A stretch of 18,507 nt of DNA from CAZVJA01 sp964626885 (GTDB lineage Bacteria; Planctomycetota; Planctomycetia; Planctomycetales; Planctomycetaceae), in the NCBI GenBank assembly GCA_964626885.1, contig CAZVJA010000098.1, positions 1-18,507 on the forward strand, in the 5' to 3' direction. The notes under the pieces are model-generated. The model was not told the origin of the DNA and searched no databases. It worked only from the letters and a program-made list of their open reading frames with translations. Made by a program: the position numbers and the translations under genes. Shown here one piece after another: positions 7,683 to 14,284 of the stretch (the stretch's first letter is position 1; each line of letters begins with the position of its first letter).

Positions 7683-8366
7683 TTACGGATCGATACCGAG
7701 CCGGTACTTGAGCTGGTCGAACTGCTCGACGAACTCCTCGCTCGACGAGTGGACATGCTCGGCTTCGGTGATGAACTTGATCTCTTCGCTGCATTCGATG
7801 GCGTAATCGGCCAGCACTTGCTCGAAGGGTTGCAGGTTCTTCCCGTACATGATGAGCAGCTTATGTTCGTCGAACTGGATTTCGAGCGGAATGCGCGGAT
7901 TGAGAACCGCGAGTCCCATGCAGCCGTCGTCCAGCAGCAGATCCTCGAAATCGTAGAGCATGCTCTTGAGGACCGGCAGATCGATTTGTTCACGGAAGAG
8001 GTCGACGTGTCCGCCCCCTTCGTTCTCGTGACTCGATTCGAGCACGACATCGACGGCGTTCCCCAGCGGATCGAGCAGGTCGATAAATAGGTCGAGCACC
8101 GTCTCGCGAGAGGCGGCCGCCATGAGCACCGGAATCTTCACGCCGCTTTCGGGGCACTGATAAGTGTCGTGGCGATAGCCGGAACGAGGGACGACTTGCA
8201 GGTCGTACGAAGGGCGAACTGCATCGGTCAGCACGAAGCTGCCGTACCGCGCGATGTTCAGGTGCGCTTCGAGTTGTTCTTCAGAGAGATCCTGAAAACT
8301 GCTCCGCTCGCGGGGAGTGACCCCGTCGCGGTACGTGTTCTTCAGGAATTTCTGCAGGAAACCCAT
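7683..8366 (-). CDS. Conserved-looking protein of unknown function (227 aa)
   Basis: I do not recognise a family. The protein is soluble-looking and acidic, with no signal peptide or membrane helix. It begins MGFLQKFLKNTYRDG and has a long hydrophobic/acidic middle, VLDLFIDLLDPLGNAVDVVLE (90-110), and an SHENEGGGH segment (112-120). LEIQFDEHKLLIMYG (161-175) reads like strands of an alpha/beta fold. The last 30 residues are rich in Glu and His (ITEAEHVHSSSEEFVEQF). The frame is open much further upstream (to 8795), but codon use before the ATG at 8366 changes to arginine/proline-rich text. GAGGGG about ten bases before that ATG supports it. The gene is convergent with the PH-domain gene and divergent from the transglutaminase gene. 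Confidence 0.75.
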   Translation of the reverse strand: MGFLQKFLKNTYRDGVTPRERSSFQDLSEEQLEAHLNIARYGSFVLTDAVRPSYDLQVVPRSGYRHDTYQCPESGVKIPVLMAAASRETVLDLFIDLLDPLGNAVDVVLESSHENEGGGHVDLFREQIDLPVLKSMLYDFEDLLLDDGCMGLAVLNPRIPLEIQFDEHKLLIMYGKNLQPFEQVLADYAIECSEEIKFITEAEHVHSSSEEFVEQFDQLKYRLGIDP

Positions 8367-8842
8367 TGCTTCATCCCCCTCGAGGCCGGGCCGGCGGTTT
8401 CGATCCGTCAGTGACCGGCGACTTCCGGAAGTATCTGGCCCGCTTCCGAAAATCTCGAATCGCGAAACAGGCACACGAGTGCCCATCCCCGGCGACTCAC
8501 GAAAAATGTAGCACGCATTTCGCGAGGTATCCGAAGCGGCGGAACGTGGTTCGGCTTTTTTCCCCGAACGAGGGGGGGGCCTGCCGTCGCACAGCGATTG
8601 GGCAAGCCTTTTTACAGGCGAAAACTGCTCCGATTCCGCGAGTTGGGGCGTCATAGCCGCTACATTCGGACTCAGATCTCGCACAACCGGCAAATCACTT
8701 TCGATCGCGGCATCTTCACGCGTTTCGCCCAGATTCTCCGTGCTTTCTCTGAGTTGGGGCGGAAACCCCCGCTTTGCTGCCGCGTCCCGGTCCACTATGA
8801 TTCCCGCGCGAGGACATCCGTTTCGCAGGAGGAGCCGCTTTC
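8367..8842. other. 476-bp intergenic region between divergent genes
   Basis: No gene is supported here: open frames are arginine-rich and lack start signals. It holds a 12-bp perfect palindrome ACTTCCGGAAGT at 8421-8432, an 11-bp direct repeat GAGTTGGGGCG at 8640-8650 and 8751-8761, and the likely promoter of the transglutaminase gene near 8774-8801. These may be regulator sites, but nothing ties them to a known factor. Confidence 0.5.
8774..8801 (+). promoter_or_regulatory. Candidate promoter of the transglutaminase-like gene
   Basis: TTGCTG (8774-8779) and TATGAT (8796-8801) are spaced 16 bp apart. The -10 is a good match and the -35 is weak. The start codon is about 42 bp downstream, with AGGAGG in between. 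Confidence 0.4.
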
Positions 8843-10405
8843 ATGTCCCTGTTTCGTCGATTGCCACGTTGGACGCCTTGTCGAAGCCTTCTGCTACTGG
8901 GCTGTTTTGCCTGGGGGCACGTTGCGGCCCCAAAACTCTTCGCAGCCGAGCCAGCCCCTCAAAACGCCACTCCGACCGCCGCCAAATCGTCGGAGCAAGG
9001 GATCGACGAGTCTTGGGATGTGATCCACATTGGCAATGAGCGTGTGGGGTACGCGCACTCGATCACTCGGCCGACTCAACGTGACGGCCGCAAAATCTTA
9101 CAAACAGAGGTGGAGACGTCGCTGACGCTCAAACGCTTCGGGCAGACGCTCAAAATGCAGACGCGGACCGAAGTCGACGAGACTCCCGAGGGGGAACTGC
9201 TCTCGTACCAGTTCGAGATGAAGAACCCGCCAAATTCCCTGACGCGAACCACGGGGCACGTCGAGGGAGGACTGCTCAAGCTCGAAACGACCATCGCGGG
9301 TGTCCGCAGTCGAACCTCGATGAACTGGGATGCCGAAATCAAGTCCCCCACCTACCAGGACCGGCTGATTCGCGAGAAGCGGCTGAGGCCGGGAGATTCG
9401 GTCTCGTTCAAAACATTCGTCATGGAGTTCAGCAAGGTCGCCACGGTGAAAATTGATGCCGACGACTTCCGCTACGTCAAACTTCTCGACGGCAAGCAGC
9501 ACAAGCTGTTGAAGGTGACGATCACGCAGTCGATTTTGCCGACGATGCCTGTCCGCGCGTTTCTCGACGATGCAGGGGATCCGTTGACCTCGGTGACGGA
9601 AATGCCGGGGCAATCATTGACGACGTATCGCGTTGACGCGGCGGAGGCACTCAAGGAGATCGCCGGCGGCGAGTTGGATCTGGCGGTCAATTCTCTCGTG
9701 AAGCTCGACAAGCCGTTGGCGAATGCTCATCGGACGAAACGGGTGGTCTACCGGGTGAAGACCCCGGGCGAAGATCCGACAAAGCAGTTTGTCACTGGTC
9801 CGACTCAAAGCGTGAAATCGATTGATGCGGAGACAGCCGAAATCACCGTAACAGCGATCACCCCGACAACCACGCAGAAAACGGTACGGGTTGAGCCGGA
9901 GTATTTATCGCCGACGCTCTTCCTGCAAGCCAACGATCCGGCAGTCCGTGATCATGCCGAACGGGCGGTGGGGGGGGAGATCGACCCGGTGCAAATCGCG
10001 CTGAAGATGGAAAAATACATCCATGAAAATTTGAAAAAGAAGAACTTTTCGACCGCGCTCGCCACCGCGTCGGAAGTGGCGAAATCCCTGGAGGGGGATT
10101 GCACCGAGCATGCCGTGCTGTTGGCGGCCATGCTCCGGGTGAAGAAGATTCCCTCGCGCGTGGTGGTGGGGATGGTCTATGCCCCGTCCCTCAACGCCTT
10201 CGGAGGGCACATGTGGACCGAGGCGTTTCTCGGGGGGGAATGGGTGCCGCTCGACGCAACCCTGGGGCAGGGAGGGATTGGAGCCGGCCATCTCAAGATG
10301 GCGGAGTCGAGTCTGGCGGACAATTCTCCCACGCCGGTGCTCACCTTTGTCCCTCTGTTGCGCGTTCTCGGGAAGATGTCGATCGAGGTCATCGAGTCGC
10401 AGTGA
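8843..10405 (+). CDS. Exported transglutaminase-like cysteine protease domain protein
   Basis: A 520-aa exported protein. Residues 1-34 form a signal peptide (RR-containing n-region, hydrophobic LLLLGCFAWG, likely cleavage after KLFA). The large middle part (about 55-350) is beta-rich and has no motif I recognise. The transglutaminase-like core is C-terminal, with the full Cys-His-Asp triad visible: C420 in GDCTEHAVLLAAMLR, H456 in GGHMWTEAF and D471 in WVPLDATLG. Such domains in bacterial exported proteins act as proteases or amidases or as peptide-binding modules; the true substrate is unknown. AGGAGG lies about ten bases before the ATG. The gene stands alone, followed by an 8-bp hairpin and then the structured region upstream of hflX. 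Confidence 0.88.
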   Translation: MSLFRRLPRWTPCRSLLLLGCFAWGHVAAPKLFAAEPAPQNATPTAAKSSEQGIDESWDVIHIGNERVGYAHSITRPTQRDGRKILQTEVETSLTLKRFGQTLKMQTRTEVDETPEGELLSYQFEMKNPPNSLTRTTGHVEGGLLKLETTIAGVRSRTSMNWDAEIKSPTYQDRLIREKRLRPGDSVSFKTFVMEFSKVATVKIDADDFRYVKLLDGKQHKLLKVTITQSILPTMPVRAFLDDAGDPLTSVTEMPGQSLTTYRVDAAEALKEIAGGELDLAVNSLVKLDKPLANAHRTKRVVYRVKTPGEDPTKQFVTGPTQSVKSIDAETAEITVTAITPTTTQKTVRVEPEYLSPTLFLQANDPAVRDHAERAVGGEIDPVQIALKMEKYIHENLKKKNFSTALATASEVAKSLEGDCTEHAVLLAAMLRVKKIPSRVVVGMVYAPSLNAFGGHMWTEAFLGGEWVPLDATLGQGGIGAGHLKMAESSLADNSPTPVLTFVPLLRVLGKMSIEVIESQ

Positions 10406-10434
10406 GCCCGGATCGACGGAAAATCGGACGTTCC

Positions 10435-10463
10435 GGGAACCTTGTTGAATCTCCCAGGTTCCC
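10435..10463 (+). terminator. Hairpin 29 bp after the transglutaminase-like gene
   Basis: GGGAACCT (10435-10442) and AGGTTCCC (10456-10463) pair perfectly over 8 bp with a 13-nt loop. The position suits a transcript end, but no U tract follows, so classical intrinsic termination is doubtful. Confidence 0.4.
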
Positions 10464-10582
10464 CAGCCTGTGGTTTGATGCGTGCTTGCGATTGTCATTC
10501 TTTCATTGATTGCGGGTCGGTTGAATGTAAAGTTTGCAATCTGTTGGGTCGTTGCTGAAGGCGGGGTGGGCCCGAGATTTTT

Positions 10583-10868
10583 TCTGATTGTGTGTAACTC
10601 ACGATCAGAGAGAGTTTTAGAGTGGAGCCGAGATCCCCAATCGCGGAAATCTTTGGCCGAACGGCACTGCATGTGCAATTCATCCCTAGCGTGAGTGAAA
10701 CCCAGAAATCGAGAGTGCCCAACGGCCGGAAACGGTCGCGGGTGCAAGTGACGGAGAGAGAGATACCCCACCGGCCCGTGGAGACGGGCTGACTTCCTGC
10801 CTCTTCGGCAGTCGATGCCGACACACCAATAAAAAGGCCGAGTTGTGACCCCCGCGTCCTCTCGGCCT
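10583..10868 (+). ncRNA. Candidate structured RNA or leader upstream of hflX
   Basis: A series of hairpins is visible in a non-coding stretch. (1) 10583-10592 pairs with 10600-10609 over 10 bp, with one U-G pair and a 7-nt loop. (2) GGCCG (10655-10659) pairs with CGGCC (10723-10727), and GGCACT (10663-10668) with AGTGCC (10714-10719), separated by a symmetric AAC/CAA internal loop. (3) 10723-10728 pairs with 10733-10738 around a GAAA tetraloop, with one G-U. (4) 10773-10779 pairs with 10784-10790 around GGAG, with one G-U. (5) 10797-10801 pairs with 10807-10811, or 10806-10810 with 10816-10820. (6) A terminator-like stem is at 10835-10868. All three wobbles would be A-C mismatches on the other strand, so the RNA is probably plus-sense. 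It lacks the signatures I know for tmRNA, RNase P RNA, SRP RNA, 6S RNA, TPP, cobalamin or glycine riboswitches. Ends are approximate. Confidence 0.45.
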
Positions 10869-10880
10869 CTTTCCTTTTCG
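10835..10880 (+). terminator. Terminator-like hairpin 197 bp before hflX
   Basis: AGGCCGAG (10835-10842) and CTCGGCCT (10861-10868) form a perfect 8-bp stem with an 18-nt loop, followed by CTTTCCTTTT. Read on the minus strand, the same stem is followed by TTTTTATT, an even better U tract, so it may work in both directions. The long loop lowers confidence. It would end the structured RNA before hflX or act as an attenuator. Confidence 0.5.
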
Positions 10881-11065
10881 AACGTGGAAATTCCCCCCTG
10901 GACGAACCGGAAACCCTCAGCCAGTGTCTCTGGAAGCGGCCGGAACCGATTGCCCGACGCAAATGCGCGGCGTACACTTGATTGCACGCCGTTCGGCGGT
11001 ACACACCGCATATGGCAAAGGGCGGCCCTTCTCGCAATACAAGCTTCCGGAGGCACTGACGTTCC

Positions 11066-12427
11066 TTGGCAGATCCCAAACGAAACGAGTTGGCGGTCGA
11101 GCGCAAACGGGCGGTGCTCGTGGCTGTCGTCGATTCGGCGAAGAAAATTGATAAGGAACATGTGCTGGATGAGTTGAAGGGGCTTGTCAAAACCGCCGGT
11201 GTGAACGTCGTCGGCACCCTGGTGCAGAGCCGCGTGCGGCCGGAGCCGGGAACCTGTTTGGGCAAGGGAAAACTGGAAGAGCTCAAGCAGCTAATCGAGC
11301 TTTCGGACGCCGAACTGGTCGTGTTCGACAACAACCTGAGCCCCTCGCAAGGGAGAAATCTCGAGAAGGCGACCGACCGAGTCATCGTCGATCGGAGTGA
11401 GGTCATTCTCGATATTTTCGCGAGCCGCGCGCGAACTTACGAAGCCCGGCTGCAAGTCGAACTGGCGCAGTTGCTCTACTTCCGCAATCGTTTGAAACGG
11501 ATGTGGACCCACCTGGAACGAATCGAGGGGGGTGTCGGAGCCGGCCGCGGGCCTGGTGAAAAACAGATTGAAACCGACCGCCGGCTCATCGACCGCCGCG
11601 TCGCCGAGCTAAAGAAAAAACTCCAGGAGGTCGAAAAGCGCCGCGAGCGCGCCGTCGCCCAACGGAACGATCATCTCACCGTCTCAATTGTCGGATATAC
11701 GAACGCCGGCAAGAGCACGTTGATGAACGCGCTGACCGGTGCCGATGTCTACGTCGCCGACAAGCTCTTCGCCACGCTCGACACGCGGACCCGCAAATGG
11801 CGGCTGCCGCATTGGGGAGACGTGTTGCTGAGCGATACCGTCGGATTCGTCCGCGACCTGCCGCACCACTTGGTGGCGTCTTTCAAATCGACCCTGGAGG
11901 AAGCGCGGTGTGCCGATCTGCTGCTGCACGTCGTCGATGCGAGCGATCCCGAGGCGGAACGTCAAATCGAAACCGTCGATCGGGTGCTGGATGAAATCGG
12001 CGTTGACCACAGCAATTCGCTGATTGTGTTGAACAAAATGGATGCGGTGCGCGATCGTGCCGTGGTCGACGTGCTTCGTCGCAAGTACGTCGATTCGGTG
12101 ACTGTCAGCGCGGTGCAGCGAAGCGGCCTCGATCGATTGGCGGAGGCGGTCGCGAATCGGCTCGCCGAGGAATACGTGGACGCCGATATCGAAACGAGCG
12201 TCGGAAACGGCAAGCTGTTCGCGTACCTGGCGGAGCATGCCGAAGTCGTCGACAAGCAATACCACGATTCTCGCGTGTCGTTGCATTGCCGCGTGCCGCG
12301 CGTCCTCATCGAGCGGCTGCCGCACGGAAATGGAACCACGGTCACGCTCCGGAATGGGGAGACCATCGGTCCCCCGGTCGATGATTTTCTGCCGATCTCG
12401 CGGCAGGAGCAGCCTCGCTCGGCGTGA
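11066..12427 (+). CDS. hflX: Ribosome-associated GTPase HflX
   Basis: A 453-aa TRAFAC GTPase. In other bacteria HflX binds 50S and 70S particles and splits stalled or stress-arrested ribosomes. The N-terminal HflX domain (about 15-125) contains GTLVQSR and LGKGKLEELK. It is followed by the family signature GGVGAGRGPGEKQIE (155-169) and a charged coiled linker (170-200). The G domain shows G1 GYTNAGKST (210-218), G3 DTVG (257-260) and G4 NKMD (323-326). The start used is TTG at 11066, with GGAGG 12 bases upstream; a TTG eight codons later is possible. The gene follows a 660-bp non-coding stretch with several stable hairpins, suggesting leader control. rhaB follows after 206 bp. Confidence 0.95.
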   Translation: MADPKRNELAVERKRAVLVAVVDSAKKIDKEHVLDELKGLVKTAGVNVVGTLVQSRVRPEPGTCLGKGKLEELKQLIELSDAELVVFDNNLSPSQGRNLEKATDRVIVDRSEVILDIFASRARTYEARLQVELAQLLYFRNRLKRMWTHLERIEGGVGAGRGPGEKQIETDRRLIDRRVAELKKKLQEVEKRRERAVAQRNDHLTVSIVGYTNAGKSTLMNALTGADVYVADKLFATLDTRTRKWRLPHWGDVLLSDTVGFVRDLPHHLVASFKSTLEEARCADLLLHVVDASDPEAERQIETVDRVLDEIGVDHSNSLIVLNKMDAVRDRAVVDVLRRKYVDSVTVSAVQRSGLDRLAEAVANRLAEEYVDADIETSVGNGKLFAYLAEHAEVVDKQYHDSRVSLHCRVPRVLIERLPHGNGTTVTLRNGETIGPPVDDFLPISRQEQPRSA

Positions 12428-12443
12428 GCCTGTTTCTTTCTGC

Positions 12444-12461
12444 TTCGAGAAATCTCTCGAA
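12444..12461. terminator. Short hairpin after hflX
   Basis: TTCGAGA (12444-12450), loop AATC, TCTCGAA (12455-12461): a perfect 7-bp stem 17 bp after the hflX stop. No U tract follows on the plus strand, so terminator function is only suggested by position. Confidence 0.35.
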
Positions 12462-12517
12462 AAGCCGCGGGCGAATTCATGATTTTCGTGCGGCGGCAGC
12501 AGCGGTGCGGTGCGTTA

Positions 12518-12546
12518 TTTCCACGCGATATCTTTCGCATTATGAT
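12518..12546 (+). promoter_or_regulatory. Candidate promoter of rhaB
   Basis: TTTCCA (12518-12523) and TATGAT (12541-12546) with a 17-bp spacer lie in a locally AT-rich patch 88 bp before the rhaB ATG. The -10 matches five of six consensus bases and the -35 four of six. The same TATGAT hexamer is seen ahead of ftsY and the transglutaminase gene. Confidence 0.5.
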
Positions 12547-12633
12547 GGGTCTTTCATTGTATTGTGAACGACGGATCGAGGGTTCCTAGTTCATGGCACC
12601 GCTAGCTGAAACGCCTATCACAGAGAGACTGAC

Positions 12634-14130
12634 ATGCGGAAGCGATGTTACCTCGGGGTCGATCTTGGGGCCGAAAGCGGCCGGGTGATCGCCGGGCAAT
12701 TCAACGGCCGGAAGATCTCGCTCGAACAGTTGCATCGATTTCCCAACGGTGCCGTCAACGTGGCCGAGACCATGCGCTGGGATGTCCTCTCTCTCTGGTC
12801 GGAGATTCAGAACGGTCTCGAGCGCGGCGCCGCCGTGTACGGCGACGCGATCGCTTCGGTCGGCGTCGATACCTGGGGGGTCGATTACGTGCTCCTTTCC
12901 CGCAGCGGCGAAATGCTCGGGCAGCCGTGGCATTACCGCGATGCGCGGACGCGCGGGCGCCTCGATGCGGCGTTCGCACGGGTTCCGCGGCGGGAAATTT
13001 TCGCGGAGACCGGCCTGCAGTTCCTCGAATTCAACACGCTGTTTCAATTGATCGCCATGCAGCGCAGCGATCCGTCGTTGCTCGCCATGGCCGATCGCAT
13101 GCTCTTGATGCCCGACTTCTTCCACTGGTTGATGAGCGGCAGCCGGGTTGTTGAATTCACCAATGCCACGACGACGCAATGCTTTCATCCGGTGCGCGGC
13201 GAATGGGCTTACGATCTGCTGCGAAAGTTCGAGATTCCGACCGGCATGTTTCCCGAAGTCGTCCCCCCCGGCACAAAGTTGGGAACATTGCTGGAAAGTG
13301 TCTCGGCCCGCACGGGATTGAAACGGATCGACGTCGCCGCACCCGCCACGCACGACACCGGGGCCGCCGTCGCCGCCGTGCCGACAACACTGTCGGGAGC
13401 CGCCAATTGGGCCTACATCAGCTCTGGAACCTGGTCGCTGATGGGGGTGGAGCTTCAAGAGGCGATCCTCACCGACCGGGTGCTGGAGTTGAACGTCACG
13501 AATGAAGGGGGCATCGACGGCACGTATCGACTGCTGAAGAACATCGCCGGCCTGTGGCTGGTGCAGGAGTGCCGCCGCGCTTTCGAGAAGCGGGGGCGTG
13601 CATTCGACTACGCGCAACTGACTCAGATGGCGGCCCAGTCGCCGGCTTACAGGTCGCTCGTGAATCCGGATGACACTCGGTTCCTCACTCCTACCGACAT
13701 GCCGGCTGCAATTCAGGACTTCTGTCGCGAGCGCGGCGAGCCGGTCCCTGAGAGTGAGGCGGCGCTCGTTCGCTGCACGCTCGACAGCCTGGCGATGCGG
13801 TACCGAATGGTCCTCGGCTGGCTGGAAGAACTGACCGGCGTGCGGGTCGAGGCGATTCACATCGTCGGCGGCGGCAGCCAGAACGAGTTGTTGAACCAGC
13901 TCACGGCGGACGTCTGCGGACGTCCGGTGGTGGCGGGACCGGTGGAAGCGACGGTGCTGGGAAACCTGCTGGTGCAGGCGCGGTCCTCTGGGGAACTGGC
14001 TTCGTTGGAAGAGATTCGCGAAGTCGTGCGGAATTCGAGCGATTTGCGGCAATACGAGCCGCGGAATACCGAGGCGGCGGACAAGGCCTACGCGCGATTC
14101 ATCGGGCTGTCGGCAAAGAAGGAAGCGTAG
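12634..14130 (+). CDS. rhaB: Rhamnulokinase
   Basis: A 498-aa FGGY-family sugar kinase that phosphorylates L-rhamnulose to L-rhamnulose 1-phosphate with ATP (E. coli RhaB is 489 aa). Phosphate-binding motif 1 is DLGAESGRV (10-18), the reading characteristic of rhamnulokinases. GVDTWGVDY (77-85) is in the substrate domain. THDTGAAVA (239-247) carries the presumed catalytic base D241. SSGTWSLMG (263-271) and GGGSQNELLNQ (412-422) form the ATP site. The start follows AGAGAG closely. No isomerase, aldolase or regulator of rhamnose use flanks it, so it depends on partners elsewhere. Some planctomycetes degrade rhamnose and fucose using microcompartment gene clusters (established knowledge); a link to such a cluster here is inference. 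Confidence 0.93.
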   Translation: MRKRCYLGVDLGAESGRVIAGQFNGRKISLEQLHRFPNGAVNVAETMRWDVLSLWSEIQNGLERGAAVYGDAIASVGVDTWGVDYVLLSRSGEMLGQPWHYRDARTRGRLDAAFARVPRREIFAETGLQFLEFNTLFQLIAMQRSDPSLLAMADRMLLMPDFFHWLMSGSRVVEFTNATTTQCFHPVRGEWAYDLLRKFEIPTGMFPEVVPPGTKLGTLLESVSARTGLKRIDVAAPATHDTGAAVAAVPTTLSGAANWAYISSGTWSLMGVELQEAILTDRVLELNVTNEGGIDGTYRLLKNIAGLWLVQECRRAFEKRGRAFDYAQLTQMAAQSPAYRSLVNPDDTRFLTPTDMPAAIQDFCRERGEPVPESEAALVRCTLDSLAMRYRMVLGWLEELTGVRVEAIHIVGGGSQNELLNQLTADVCGRPVVAGPVEATVLGNLLVQARSSGELASLEEIREVVRNSSDLRQYEPRNTEAADKAYARFIGLSAKKEA

Positions 14131-14204
14131 CGAACCATTGCATCGCCAATTTTTGGTCGGAACACCAGCGGGATTGGTCCGATCCGTCCACTCGACATTG
14201 TCGC

Positions 14205-14234
14205 TTGTCCCGATCGCCACGGCGGCGATATGAT
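14205..14234 (+). promoter_or_regulatory. Candidate promoter of ftsY
   Basis: TTGTCC (14205-14210) and TATGAT (14229-14234) with an 18-bp spacer lie 50 bp before the ftsY start codon. The -35 and -10 match four and five of six consensus bases. This suggests ftsY is not simply read through from rhaB. Confidence 0.4.
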
Positions 14235-14284
14235 TCCGCAACATTGCATACAAAACTCCAGCTCGGGCGAAATTCACACAAACC

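Noticed and set aside
8598..9023. 141-codon plus-strand frame upstream of and overlapping the transglutaminase gene
   Set aside because: Arginine-rich, out of frame with the real gene, and without domain or good start signal.
10621..10637. T-box-like string (AGAGTGGAGCCGAG) in the hflX leader
   Set aside because: Only partly matches the conserved T-box AGGGTGGNACCGCG, lies about 200 nt from the terminator instead of beside it, and no specifier stem was seen.
9905..11161. Long minus-strand frame through the end of the transglutaminase gene and the hflX leader
   Set aside because: Overlaps two real genes and shows no coding features; the hairpins and wobble pairs argue that the leader is non-coding plus-strand sequence.
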